Assembly: GCF_964340395.1 (NCBI RefSeq)
Contig: NC_135566.1
Coordinates: 10,116,001-10,180,000, forward strand
Direction: 5' to 3'
DNA length: 64,000 nt
From: Glandiceps talaboti
Lineage: Eukaryota; Hemichordata; Enteropneusta; Spengelidae
Below are positions 14,501-25,598 of this stretch, piece after piece (position 1 is the stretch's first letter; each line of letters starts with the position of its first letter). Under the pieces are notes generated by a model that was not told where the DNA came from, made no database searches, and saw only the letters and a program-made list of their open reading frames with translations. The position numbers and the translations under genes are program-made.

Positions 14501-14983
14501 CACCTTTATACTCCCCTCATCTTCTGTCAGTTCTTCACCAACTGTTGCAGTATTTTCATTTGATTGTTCCTCTGTTTCATTTGATGGTTCCTCTGTTTCT
14601 TCATTTAAAGTATCGTCATGTGGTTCACTGCTTTCTGCTCCATTTCCTTCGCTACCTCCTGCAACATCATCTTCATCTTCGTTCTCTACAAGAGGCTTTG
14701 AGGAGACTTCTTCAGTTTCTGTTGTTTTCTCTACATCATCATTTTCATCATCTTGTTGTTCCTCTGTGATATCATCAGCTCCATTTTCAGCAGTACAGGC
14801 TTTATCTGTTTGGTTGACATTACTGCTTTCATCAGGCTGTTCCACTGTAGTTTGTTTGATAACTCTTGACTCTTCATCTGAACTGTGTTCTGGTGAAGGA
14901 ACCGGTGTGGGACCTAACACACTGATGCTAGGCACTGCAGTCAATGACAATGTATCTTTACAATTTGGATCTGGCTCTGCCAT
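4587..14983 (-). CDS. MPHOSPH9: MPHOSPH9-like centrosomal coiled-coil protein, 14 coding exons
   Basis: Coding exons, read 5' to 3' on the minus strand: 14983-13403, 12518-12421, 12166-11960, 11180-11132, 10478-10317, 9907-9851, 9310-9263, 9105-9041, 8604-8518, 8155-7994, 7728-7088, 6499-6384, 5923-5759, 4676-4587. They sum to 3528 nt, giving 1175 aa plus a stop, with every junction in phase. The first exon encodes a very acidic, low-complexity region that ends in a Q-rich coiled coil (about residues 340-400) followed by a basic patch (KRKQRRKEKRQ). Exons 3-9 encode heptad-rich coiled coil (for example REKHARHMADLRTYYEAEI). Exon 11 is Ser/Pro-rich with many SP sites, and the last two exons form a short coiled coil ending RMTLRRYHVIKT. 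Human MPHOSPH9 (MPP9) is a similar-sized centriole-distal-end protein that recruits CP110-CEP97 and restrains ciliogenesis. The assignment rests on overall organisation, tail character and its place beside MTRFR and CDK2AP; it is probable rather than proven. The exon 11 donor is GC, not GT. Confidence 0.85.
5269..5618. mobile_element. Palindromic MITE family F1, full copy
   Basis: A ~350-bp near-perfect palindrome. Ends are AGTGGCCATATGGATGAG and its complement, flanked by TTAA-like bases. The centre is TTGTTATTGTACGTACAA. It lies in the last intron of the MPHOSPH9-like gene. Related copies are at 20597-21375, 38737-38998 and 61091-61259. Confidence 0.75.
6880..7020. repeat. Pentanucleotide (ACAGT)n satellite
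   Basis: About 140 bp of GTACA/ACAGT repeats with point variants, in the intron just downstream of MPHOSPH9-like exon 11. Confidence 0.85.
8311..8504. repeat. (CA)n microsatellite, compound
   Basis: Two long CA runs separated by degenerate CACACCATAC sequence, ending 14 bp beyond the donor of MPHOSPH9-like exon 9. Long open frames over it are repeat artefacts. Confidence 0.95.
10840..11015. repeat. ~46-bp tandem repeat
   Basis: Repeated units containing ACACCTGCTGGTGACCT and AGACTAGAGTCCAG occur two to four times in the intron between MPHOSPH9-like exons 4 and 5. Confidence 0.6.
12646..12995. repeat. Foldback repeat with ~135-bp arms
   Basis: The arms at 12646-12785 and 12862-12995 are reverse complements at high identity (CTGCTGACATCAGACAGTGG against CCACAGTCTGATGTCAGCAG). 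The loop is ~75 bp. It lies in intron 1 of the coding part of the MPHOSPH9-like gene. Confidence 0.65.
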
Positions 14984-14989
14984 ACCCCT

Positions 14990-17132
14990 ATAAGAAAATA
15001 ACAAAATACAAGGAAATGTTATCAAATTCCTTTTTTATATCATAGACAGAGTAACTTCTCTCCTTTTGTCTGTGATTGCATGAACTTTACCTCAACAGCA
15101 CACAATGGTCATATACATGTACCTTTCCCAAATTTCTTCAGATTAGTAAACCTAAACATAATGTACTGTAAACATTAATATTTTCCCTTCTAGAAAATGT
15201 TTAGTGTACAAGTGAGTGTTCACAAAAGACTAAGTTGGGCACATTGAGTATGGTTCATTCCAATGTAAAATCATATGTGGTACAGTATCAGTGTTGATCC
15301 TTGGTAATAGGTATCACCTTATCACTAAGACTTATATATTGACAACTTACTTTCATGAAAACTTGTCTCAGATGAAAACATTCTAAGAGTGGTTTACAGT
15401 ATTACATAATTAATTAGGGGAAACATAGTAAGTACCGGGGTACTAATATCCTCCTCCTTGCTTAGTCAATATCATTACAAAGAGAATATCTCCTCTTCCA
15501 TCCGAATCTTACTCTATGGTGCAATATCTTTATCATCGTCGCAAACCATGGCCTCTTTTACGGCACCGTATAAAACGTACTGTCAACAGGTTATTTTGCA
15601 GTGTCGCGGAAGAAATAACAGCTCTGGTTTGCGAGAATGTATCTTCATGGTCACATTTACATGTAAAAATTATTAATTTTGGTGATTTTGGGTGGCATGA
15701 AATCATGTTTTTACCAGCCTGCCTTAGCTTGGTGGCCAATCTTTCCTATATCAAATTGACAGACCTGAAAATGTCTACCAAATGAACATGGAGAGTGGAC
15801 ATTCAAGCATAGACCTTCCACCAACCTGTTGGTGGAGGGTCTATGGTTCCATCCAGGGTCTGAGAATAAATCTGCCTACTCTTGTCTCGCCTCCATTTAT
15901 TGGTACATCATCAGTCATTCAGTGTTTCTTATCTCATGGATTTGGTCCTTGGTTTAAAGGTTATCTCGCCAAGGTCAAGGGTGACACCTGAATGGTTGTG
16001 AATAGTGTTAATAATTCTTTACTGGGATAATCTAACAACGATAATTCATGTTGGATGTTGTTTGCTCAGTATCAAACAAGAAACACCTCAGTAAGCCATG
16101 CTTAAAAATCAACTGAGAATGGAAACCACTAGTCTTTGGTTATGGTTGTCAAATTATCTTGCACATGTTATGCAAGTTAACTCTGACATGTTTGGATCTG
16201 TGTTTCATTTTATGACTTCATGCCAAAGATCTGTTTGTTGTAACCTGCGGCAATACGTCTGACAACACAGCAAGCATTATCCATGTTTTCAGTCAACTGT
16301 TCTTTTTACAATTATATTTGATATTATTAATATATTGTGGATATGCATCTGAAAGATCCTTAAACCTGTGTGTTCTTTTGCATCGGCAGATATTACAAAA
16401 CCATCAAGTGTTTGTATTAATCCTCCCATCATTTCCATTGTATTGTACAAACGATAAGTGTAATGGATGCAAAAAAAATCCCACGTGTGTAATACATTGT
16501 GTAGTGCATTGTGAGGAATCATGTTAGTGTAACGTTACCTGTCTGTTACGTGTATTAAAATAGGCAGGCAGGAAATGCGTCAATATATCAGAGCTTCTCG
16601 CCTAAAACACCTGGTGCGAGACGGACTTTAGTGGAAGTTTCCACAGCGCAGAACCACTACAGTACTAAGAAAGGCCAGTTCGATGTCTTCATACACGAGA
16701 TGTTCTAACGGGATCCGTACATGCACAAACATGAAATGATCTCTGAACGACCCACTTGACTGGTTTTATTATGCTGTCCCATTAACATATTCATTCAATC
16801 GTTCAGGAATTCATGAAGTTTGACATCGGCTACCGAGTTCAGTAACGAAGGAAAAAATATGCAGTTGCGACTATGTCACATAACATATAGTCACTTGTTC
16901 AATGAAAGAGTGAAGCGAACATTGTTGCCTACAATAATCATTGGAGAATGTGATAAAGGACTCATTGACAACTGTGTATGCCCCCGCACATCACAACATG
17001 CACCGACGTGACTGAAATGACTGACAACGGTCGATATTGCCACGGAATACACGAAACGCTCACCAATTTCTCAGTTGCATAACCACAAACTTGGAACTCT
17101 TGTACAGGTCAAAGGAAAAAATTCTCACTCAC
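14990..17132 (-). other. First intron of the MPHOSPH9-like gene; no other gene seen
   Basis: Runs from the donor at 17132 to the acceptor at 14988. A short hairpin, AGACCTTCCACCAAC with its complement, lies near 15801-15842. Otherwise only unsupported short open frames. Confidence 0.45.
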
Positions 17133-17380
17133 CTTTTTATTTTATTTTTGGAAATACGAGCTGCTGGTATTTGTTTACCATTCGACTTCGTACGTGCACC
17201 GTTCGTGACCTTTGCAGACGCCAGTTGACCTGGGCATGCGCGTGAAGAATTTCTAGTTGAAGGAGTCAATATAAAAAATGATTGGTCAATTATAACGTCA
17301 TTGAAAATGTTGCACCAATCAAACACGGTGTAACATTTGACTGTCGTACACGCCATGTTGATGAAAATGAGATGTTGCAT
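17133..17380 (-). other. MPHOSPH9: Candidate first exon of the MPHOSPH9-like gene (5' UTR or N-terminal extension)
   Basis: A strong minus-strand donor (AAAAG|GTGAGT) lies at 17133/17132. The next exon has its acceptor at 14989-14988 and carries GGGT before the ATG at 14983. Joining the two keeps an open frame through ATG codons at 17380 and 17356 into MAEPDPNC, so an N-terminal extension of about 80 aa is possible. If the MAEP start is used, this exon is 5' UTR. Other possible minus donors lie near 17397 and 17525. The upstream edge is not defined. Confidence 0.5.
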
Positions 17381-17546
17381 GGCAAGACATGTACTTACCT
17401 ATGCCTAGGGTGACTATTATTACAGCGTAGTATCGTACGTACCTTTTGTAGAAGATCGATTCTAGTATATTTGAAATACTGCACCTGTTTTGGGGGACAT
17501 GGATCAGAAGTTTGAAGAACCTTACCTGTGAAACAGAACAAAGGCA
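17381..17546. promoter_or_regulatory. Putative bidirectional promoter, MPHOSPH9-like / MTRFR
   Basis: The two genes start head-to-head, with only a few hundred bases between the candidate MPHOSPH9 first exon (minus) and the MTRFR start codon (plus). The interval has no repeat and no obvious TATA box. The human pair has the same divergent arrangement. The promoter role is inferred from geometry only. Confidence 0.45.
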
Positions 17547-18848
17547 ATGAATTTAATATGTTGTGCAAGAGTTGTAATATTTCCATCACCACTGATCTCC
17601 ATCATGTCCACTCACATCGGTTTCCATGGTTACAGACGGCTCCATCACTTTCAAAATCTCTCTAGAATTCCGTATTTGAAGAAACTGCGATGTGCGTCTT
17701 TACCAGACACTGCGTTACAACATAATTGTATATGTATAGTTCCAGTAAGGTGGAAAAGAAACAGGATAGAAGATCATTTGGTACATTTGAAAGAAGATGA
17801 ACTTGAGGAAGACTTTGTTCGTGGATCTGGCCCTGGTGGACAAGCCACCAATAAAACTAGCAATTGTGTGGTACTAAAGCATATACCCACAGGCATTGTT
17901 GTTAAGGTTTGTATTCAATAAATCCATGTCATTACTATTAGCAACAAAGCAAGTCATGTGGGGATGATTTTGACTATTGTGGGGTAGCCTGGAATCCATG
18001 TGGATTGGGATTTTAGATTTAGCTTTTTTCTATAATCCCATTCTGCATGGCTTCCAGGCTAATCGTGGGGAGACAATAGTAAAAATTGCAATATATCTTG
18101 ACTCTAGGCTATATTGTCACTAATCAAGGCATCATTGATGTTGTTTGACCATTTCGTGTAGGGTCTATGGTTTGACCTACTATTACTACTGTAACAGTAC
18201 TTAGGGTGTATTAGCAGAACTGCAGTTTGGTGGACCAAACTTAAAGCAGGTTAGGTGGTGATGAGTATAGTATCTGGTATATTAAATTTGTATTCAGTGC
18301 TGACAGAATGGTCTTATTATGCAGTGACCTACAAACAAGTTGAACCATTCTTGTGCATTTAGTCATTATTACTTATTTTGATAAAAGACTGACACTAATC
18401 TTCCTTGGCTATTGAAATGTCATTTCCTTCATCTCAATAACCAGTACAATACACTATCTGATGAATAGGAAAATACAATGCAAAGCAAGGCTGATGCCAG
18501 TCAGTTTGCCAGGCATATAGCCCAAGTCACCCTACACCACAGAAGTGAACATTGCAAGTTTAGAAATACAATTTTCTGCACTGACCTCAGATCAGTGAAA
18601 AATTGTTGATTTCCGTCTGTTAATTGCAGTGCCACCAGACCCGATCCCAGACAAAGAACCAACAAATAGCCAGAAAAATTCTAAGAGAAAAACTTGACAT
18701 TCATTTCAAAGGAGATGATAGCATTATCATACAAGAGCAAAAGAAGGAACAACAGAAGAAACACGAAAAGAAAAGGAAAACAAGAATAAAGTTGGAAAAG
18801 TTGAAAGCCTTCAAAGCCAGTCTACAGGACAATGACAGTGACAATTAA
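17547..18848 (+). CDS. MTRFR: Mitochondrial translation release/rescue factor MTRFR (C12orf65)
   Basis: Two exons, 17547-17906 and 18630-18848, with a phase-0 GT-AG intron, encode 192 aa. The N-terminus is basic and hydroxylated, with few acidic residues, as expected of a mitochondrial presequence. The core reads [20 protein letters not shown], with the peptidyl-tRNA-hydrolysing GGQ at residues 97-99, followed by [17 protein letters not shown]. Exon 2 continues [18 protein letters not shown] and ends in a long Lys/Glu-rich tail. The family acts on stalled mitochondrial ribosomes and lacks the codon-recognition domains of full release factors; the short length here fits. A second in-frame ATG at 17604 (MSTHIG) could also start the protein. 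Its divergent neighbour is the MPHOSPH9-like gene. Confidence 0.95.
17955..18075. repeat. Palindromic element in the MTRFR intron
   Basis: TGACTATTGTGGGGTAGCC and GCCTGGAATCCATG on the left are matched by their complements on the right (GGCTTCCAGGCTAAT, GACAATAGTAAAA). The arms are ~50 bp. A related single arm may be at 59378-59410. Confidence 0.55.
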
Positions 18849-20596
18849 TAATATATTAAAATAGTTTTTGTCAATTGTAAACTGTTGAAGGTGAAATATT
18901 ATGAGATCATTGGCATTCTGATTTGGCTTGGTTTTGGGAGCCCTGTCAGCCACAGATTGCCGTACTTAAATTGAAAGATATTGTACAGTTTCCGTTTTAA
19001 ACATTTTGACATGTAGATAAATTGTGTCATGTGGTATGCAAATTAATAGGTACAGTAATCATGAAAAATGGTCAAAATGCAAAATGAGGTCTTTATAGAG
19101 AACATGGGAGAGAATAATCATATGGAATCAGTCTGAGATGGGTGTCGTATGATCACTGATATACACATCAGTTCAGTATGAAGTCAGAATGCTGTGGGGT
19201 GTAAAATACAGTTGTATATTCTGTGTACTTGGGGTCTTATACAGTGACATTTACACATCAAAATGCAGTTACTGTAAACTATTTAGATAACAGTAAGCAG
19301 ATACATTTTTTTTGAAGAATATCGTTTGATTGAATTTTACAGGTATTTAATATTTGACAATTTAAATTGTAAAGTGAGTGTGAATCAACAGCATGTGATT
19401 CTTCGCTCTTATAGGAATTCCAAGATTTTATTATTTGCACTAGATACAAACAATGTTTATGACTTACTTATAAGGATGAGACTGTGGTTAGACTGACCAT
19501 AGAACTTTCACCCACATTTGCCAAAGGATAGACTTGTCAATGACAACAGATTAAGTTTGTCTATTTGTCTGAGTATTAAATGACTCCATTCAAACTCTTA
19601 TTAGTACCGATACAGTGTAAAGTTGATTTGAGATGTCAGCAGTAATCTGATAATCATAACATTAAATTGTCCCGTATTATCATAATGTTTGAAGTGTGTA
19701 TGTTATTTTCACTCTCTGTATGGTTTGGTAACCCCTATGTAAGAATGGTATGGTCTGGGTCATAGAGGTCAGGAAAATGATAACATATCCAAGATCACTA
19801 TTACCGTATACGATTTATGACAGTTTCGCCATGTGATTTCATGTGTTAAATGACCCTTCCACTAGTACTATTGTAAATGTGGGTGTATTCATGTGATGTC
19901 CATAAAAAATAATCTTAGCTGAAAGTGTGGGGAAGGTTTAATATTGCATGTTTTGCTTACCCAAACTATATGGGCTTCACACGCATACACCTAGATTAGC
20001 AAGAGGAGTATTTCACCATCTTCAAATACCAATTATACCATGTCAACCTTGAATTGTGCCAATTTCACCATTTCAACTGTCACCTCTATACCAATTTCAC
20101 CACCTCAGTTTCACCACGTCAATTTCACACCATGCCAAAAGTTCACCATATATCGACCTCCAGTCACGTAAATTTCACCACTCCCATTTCAGATCTTTCC
20201 AATTTCACCAGATGTCACATTCTTCCATCACATTCAATGGTATTAGACATCATTTAGCATACACACAAGCAGACATTGCATTGGCTAAAATCATCAACAC
20301 ATACAACTGGCATCATTACTCAGTGAATTTTATTTCATTGCTGGACATTATCACAATATCAATTTTATAAAATATTATATACTACATCATTATCAATTGT
20401 GACCACTGCAACATACAATCCTTCAAACACCATATAGATAGTGCAGAAAATAACAAAGTGAAATTATACACCTAGAAAAGGAAATCAAATACAAGTTTTG
20501 TGAGTGGGTGCTAGCATACATTCCTTAAAAATACATAAACAAAAACACGAAAACAATTGATCCTGACTGTGTAGTTACTTATACAGTGAGTCTGAT

Positions 20597-21375
20597 CGTT
20601 TAAAGTGGCTGCCTAATGGATGAGGATTGGGTTTATTTTGGATTTTTAATTAGGCCAAATAAAAAAAAAAATTGTTTGGTTCCGGTTACCTGACCCCACC
20701 TAGTTTTTTACACCGACCCTAAACTTTTTTTTAAATATTTGAGAAAAAAAAGAAAAAAAAATTGCTAAAATTGTGAAGTCTCGCAAGAAATAGTGGATGC
20801 AAACACTGACATCAACTGAAAAAGACAATATAAAACTGTTCTTCCAATCTGAAAAAGACAAAATAAAACTGTTCTTTCAATCTGTAATGGCTGTACATCT
20901 GATGAGAAGTAACCAATAACACAGAGACCATATAGAAAACAATAGAAAAACATAACTACCTGAACTAGACACTCAAATATGAAAAGAAAATTAAAAATAA
21001 AATAAAAAATCTACCTACCCCACCTATTCTAAAATTGAATGTAATCAGAACCACACAATTTCTTTTTACGCCTTAATAAACCAATTTTATTGTGGCTTCC
21101 TACTTGAAAAATCGATGTGAAACAACATATGCCAAGTCCTTGATTGTAACTCAATAAATTGCAAAATATTAATAAATGTGTCAAAATGTGTTATTGTATG
21201 TACAATAACTAACTTTTTACACATTTTTTAGCTTTTTGCAATTTATTGAGTTATAAACACAGACTTGGTCAATGTTGTTTCACATTGATTTTTCAAGAAG
21301 GAAACCATGATGAAATTGTTTCATATATTAAAAATCCAAAATAAACATTATCCAATTCATTGTATGGCAAAGTGT
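20597..21375. mobile_element. MITE family F1 copy interrupted by a second element
   Basis: The left end (TTTAAAGTGGCTG, ATGGATGAGGATTGGG) and the rest of the palindrome (CTACTTGAAAAATCGATGTG onward, with core TTATTGTATGTACAATAA) match the F1 copy at 5269-5618. They are separated by ~430 bp of unrelated sequence at 20646-21076. Confidence 0.65.
20646..21076. mobile_element. TTAA-flanked MITE nested in the F1 element
   Basis: TTAA occurs at both borders (20646-20649, 21073-21076). Imperfect terminal inverted repeats follow: ATTGTTTGGTTCCGGTTAC on the left against ATTGTGTGGTTCTGATTAC read from the right. The TTAA target suggests a piggyBac-like origin. There is no transposase; the open frame inside is a repeat artefact. 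Confidence 0.5.
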
Positions 21376-21753
21376 ACTTAGAAATGAATGATCTGAAGAA
21401 AACTCAATTCTAATTACATCTCTGTACTTTTATCTTACAAAGTACTAGTAAATTTACATTGTTCAAAGAAATTCACACAAAAAAATATTACAAAATAGAA
21501 ATTAATTTCTCTAAGTACCTTTGCTAGATTTGTGTAGATTTTTCCTGTCATTTGGATTTTAGTTATAATTGCTTTACAAAAAAATATCTATTCAGGGAGC
21601 TTGTTACAAAATGTGTTGACAGTCTTTTAAATATGAACTTGTTGGCAGTTCCAGGATATGCTATGTATAAATAGATAGTCAACGAGTTCAGGGGGGTTAC
21701 GCCCCCCCTCGTTTATTGGCACATAACCCTACTGAATGAGTTGTCTATCTTCC

Positions 21754-21884
21754 TTATACTATGGCGTGATTGGCTCAAATTGTAATATAGATCACATCCC
21801 TACAAAAGAGTGGGTTATGGCTCCATATAACCAACCAAAATCAAGGCCTCTGATTGGCCAAGTCGGTCTAGTCATAGTATAAGC
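21754..21884. repeat. Palindromic element with CTTATACTATG ends
   Basis: CCTTATACTATGGCGTGATTGGCTC on the left mirrors GGCCAAGTCGG...CATAGTATAAGC on the right, with mismatches. It is MITE-like; borders are approximate. Confidence 0.4.
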
Positions 21885-22564
21885 ATATTGATACATTGCC
21901 CTGATACAATGCCATGTATTCACTATATGGAGAGGATTGACTCAGGTATGGTTGTCACTTGAAGTTGACCATATCCTGGATTTACATGCAAAAGCTTCTG
22001 GCATTGAATCTTAAACTCTGCCAGTGAAAATACTACTAATATGCCTTTGCACCGATGCAAGTTATCACTGATACATATGTAATAATGTTCTTTACCAAGG
22101 AGTGTGTTACTTACAATCTGACTCATAACCATGACTTCCATTCCACAGGGGTGCAATTTTCCATACCACTATGTTTATCAGTCATGTGTTTCATGAAGTT
22201 CTAACACGTCTTACTGGTACCACTTTTCTTGTAGATACCTTGTTTATGAATTGTCAACAATTGTTTGTTGCGAAAGCCTTTGTATGTACCATTCACAGTC
22301 ATGCATGATGTGAAATACAACATTTTTCATTTAGAATTTATTTCCACTATTTTCACACATTCATCGATGCAAATAAAATTCCTCAGTGAAAATACTTTTA
22401 CATGTGACTCGTGGTTACATTGTACACTTTCCTAAATCAGCGACAATTAGGTCAAGGCAGAGCAGCCACTCTCTCCTTTCAATGAAATTAAGTATACTTA
22501 TACTTCCCATGTAACAAGAAGTAATCTGCCACCCACTGTAAACACAATTCTTGTATTGGCATAT

Positions 22565-25500
22565 TCAGTATCTGGCACTTCGCTTGGCTTCCACCTTACA
22601 CTGTTGTAGGAGAACTCTGGCATATGTAATACCTACAGGTGAATCAAAATACAACAATAATGTGTTAGGGTGATCTTATTTTTAGTTTTTCCCAGCAATC
22701 AATCGATTTATAAAAAAAAATTATCTTCATGTTTCTCTGCCTCCCCTTTTCCTTCCCTCTATTTTCTTTTTATTGGATTCCTGGTAACAGTCCCTTTCCC
22801 AGCTTCTCTACACAATTGCCATGAAAACCCTCCCCCTTCTTGAATAACTTCCGTCATGAATTAAATGCTCTATTCGTGAACCACCTATTGCCGCCACCAC
22901 TATGACTGTAGATGATGTCGACAGTCCAGACACTTTTTTATTCTTGCCAGAGAGGGCGCTGTTCCACAAAATATAAGAGGCGGGTGAAAATAAAAAAGTC
23001 AACTGAACTACATAAATGGGAACCTGGTAGGACAAAGTTATGTGGAGGATTTATTTCTATGGACTTACAGAGGTTGCAGGGTATTATGTACTCCTCAGGG
23101 AGTTGTGTAAGACGTACAGGTCCATATCTGGGCAATAAAATGTACAGTGCTATGATCACTACAGTCATTACAGAGGGTGCTTCAAAATTTGCATGTACCA
23201 TTATTACTATAATATCGGTATTACCTCTTTTCAATCTTTCCATGGATGTTTTGCTACCAGCATACGTAGGTCTGACTTCCCTACCCATATCCTCAATGAC
23301 AGTCAGTAGATCATTGTACTTGCTCTGTCCTGGGTCACTCACTGCAGCTAGACTTGGCACCATGGTAAAATTTTGGTTTCTTGGGATAGATCCTCCTGCT
23401 AAGTGAACTGAGCTTCTGACTGGAGTACCTGTAAAATTAAATAGGGGTGAAGCTCTTTTCTAACATCAGCCTTATATGGCAAATATGTAAATGTCACTCA
23501 TCATATTTCAATTCATATACAAATTCCAGGTTGAGAGAAAAGCATCTTTGTCTAATAACTCACCAACACTTCATCCTAACCCACTACACTTCATCCTAAG
23601 TCACTAACACTTCATATTTGCATGTGTCTAGTTTTTCTTGTAAACAATAATTAGTCAATAGTTAGTTATTCTTCTTCCATGTATATATTGTATGTTGTAG
23701 CCGTATGTTTTTTGAACATAAGCCCAGACTATTGTATTTTGTTTGATTAAGTACACTGTATGTATTTAAGGGGATGGACTTGATTAGTTACTTAATAATT
23801 ATTAGTACTTCCAATCTCCTCTTTCCCGTTATCATGTAATTGTATTATTTCCTTGTATATTGTATGTTTAAATATTGGGAAATAAATCATATTATTATTA
23901 TTATTCAGGGCATGTCTTTTGAAAATGGCAGGAGAGCTAAAAATCACTCTCCTGAAACCATCCAGGCGAGTGGTAGGCGAGTGATTTAATACCTCTCCTG
24001 AAAATAGTCAGGAGAGTGAAGAAAAAAATTTCATTTTCATTTCTATTTGTATTTTTGGCCAGTTGGCTCCGAATAAATAAAATTAACAAAAAAAAAACAT
24101 TTAAAAAATGTATGCAAAAATATATTTATAAGTAACAGTTCGTTTGGTTATTTGTACAACAATTATTATTGCAACAATTTTGTTAAGTCTGTGCACATCA
24201 AAATCTTGATAAGATATTCAGTTTTTTGTTGTGACTACATGTAGTACAATAGAAAACTAGGTTTTTAATTTCAAATTCGAACGTTTTTATAAAAGCATAC
24301 TACCTGAATATCACCTCCGGAACAATTTATAGTCGCTACAAAGTACATGTTTTGCAGGGCATTGAAGAAACCACCACTTCTATTTCGCTTAAAATGCAGC
24401 TAATTCAAACTTGAGATTGTTCAAAACTATAATGAATCGACAAAAACTAACGTACCCCAGATGACAAATGCCTCCTGATGTTGAGCTTTGACGTTAAATT
24501 GCTTGCTTATTTGACTAATTTGTAACCATTCACTCGATCCGCGATCCGAGACAATAACACACGTAACCCCACCTAGTAGTAGTACCTGCACACGGACGAC
24601 CGGTGTCGCCGACTAAAGTAGCGAGATCCTATCACGTCTGAGCAGCAGACCTACTTTGTTTTAGAAATCACAACAAGGCGAAAATTCGAGCAAATATTTT
24701 ATATGTTACTGCAGTCGATAAAGTCATGGAGGTAAAACAGACGTGGTCGGCAGTTGAGTAGATCATCGGACAAAAACAATGAAACTGTGTGTTGGAGATT
24801 ATGAAATAAAAACCCGGGAATTTCTCTGAAAACTGCACGAGAATAATAAGATAAGATGGGAAAAATATCGACAGATTATTTTTATTTTTATTTTGTAAAA
24901 TAGTCGATCTTATAATATTTTATTGTCATTCTTTCAATGCCCTCCAAAACATCGCCAAGCTATTGTCGGAACTCTAGGCATGTACTTTGTGTAGCGACTA
25001 TAAATCGCAGTTGTTGTTCATGTTCCGGAGGCACGTAGGATGGTCTCCAAAACCACGTTCTAACAAAACTAGGCCGATCGGAGTTTAAAACTAAACTCAT
25101 CGATGGATTGCTGAAAACGAGAACTCCAAACAGTCATCGTATCAATCGTAATTGCGCAAATTGCAATGATGCGAAAGTTGAAATCTCCCTGCATACTGAG
25201 CTGATCAATATTCATGATATGCCATGACATCATGCATGTCCCGCTTCGAATACGTCACTATTTTTCCCATATAAGGGTAGTACAATGCAAATTTCAGATA
25301 CATATATAGGTCATGAATGACAGCGCTGACTTCAGCTGGAGATCGACGATTATGAACACGGAAGTGTTCCACGCTCCCACCACGTAATTTTACCGAATAA
25401 ACGTTGATTTTTATGGTAACCACATATTGAAAAATGATATAAAATAACATCAGGCTGTTGTACAGGTTGGTTGGGGCCCACGCGAGTGGAAAATCGCTCT

Positions 25501-25567
25501 CGTGGATTTCAATTTGCGCGAGCGGTAGGCGAGCGGAGCGATCGCTCGCCTCAAAAGGCATGCCCTG

Positions 25568-25598
<31 letters not shown>

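Larger units (their letters stand above)
18849..22564. other. Intergenic region between MTRFR and the THAP-CDK2AP gene
   Basis: Convergent gene ends. It holds irregular ATTTCACC microrepeats (20050-20220), the nested MITE pair at 20597-21375 and a palindromic element near 21754-21884. No gene was found. Confidence 0.5.

Noticed and set aside
14355-14993. 212-codon plus-strand open frame
   Set aside because: Antisense shadow of the acidic first coding exon of the MPHOSPH9-like gene; its composition mirrors Glu/Ser codons on the other strand.
17395-17592. 65-codon minus-strand open frame over the MTRFR start
   Set aside because: Overlaps the promoter and MTRFR exon 1 antisense; no similarity, though donors inside it might serve alternative MPHOSPH9 leaders.
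20765-20953. Hydrophobic minus-strand open frame
   Set aside because: Made of an internal duplication (TCTGAAAAAGACA units) inside the nested MITE.
25205-25561. 118-codon minus-strand open frame
   Set aside because: Lies inside the CAGGG-ended element; no domain or splice support.
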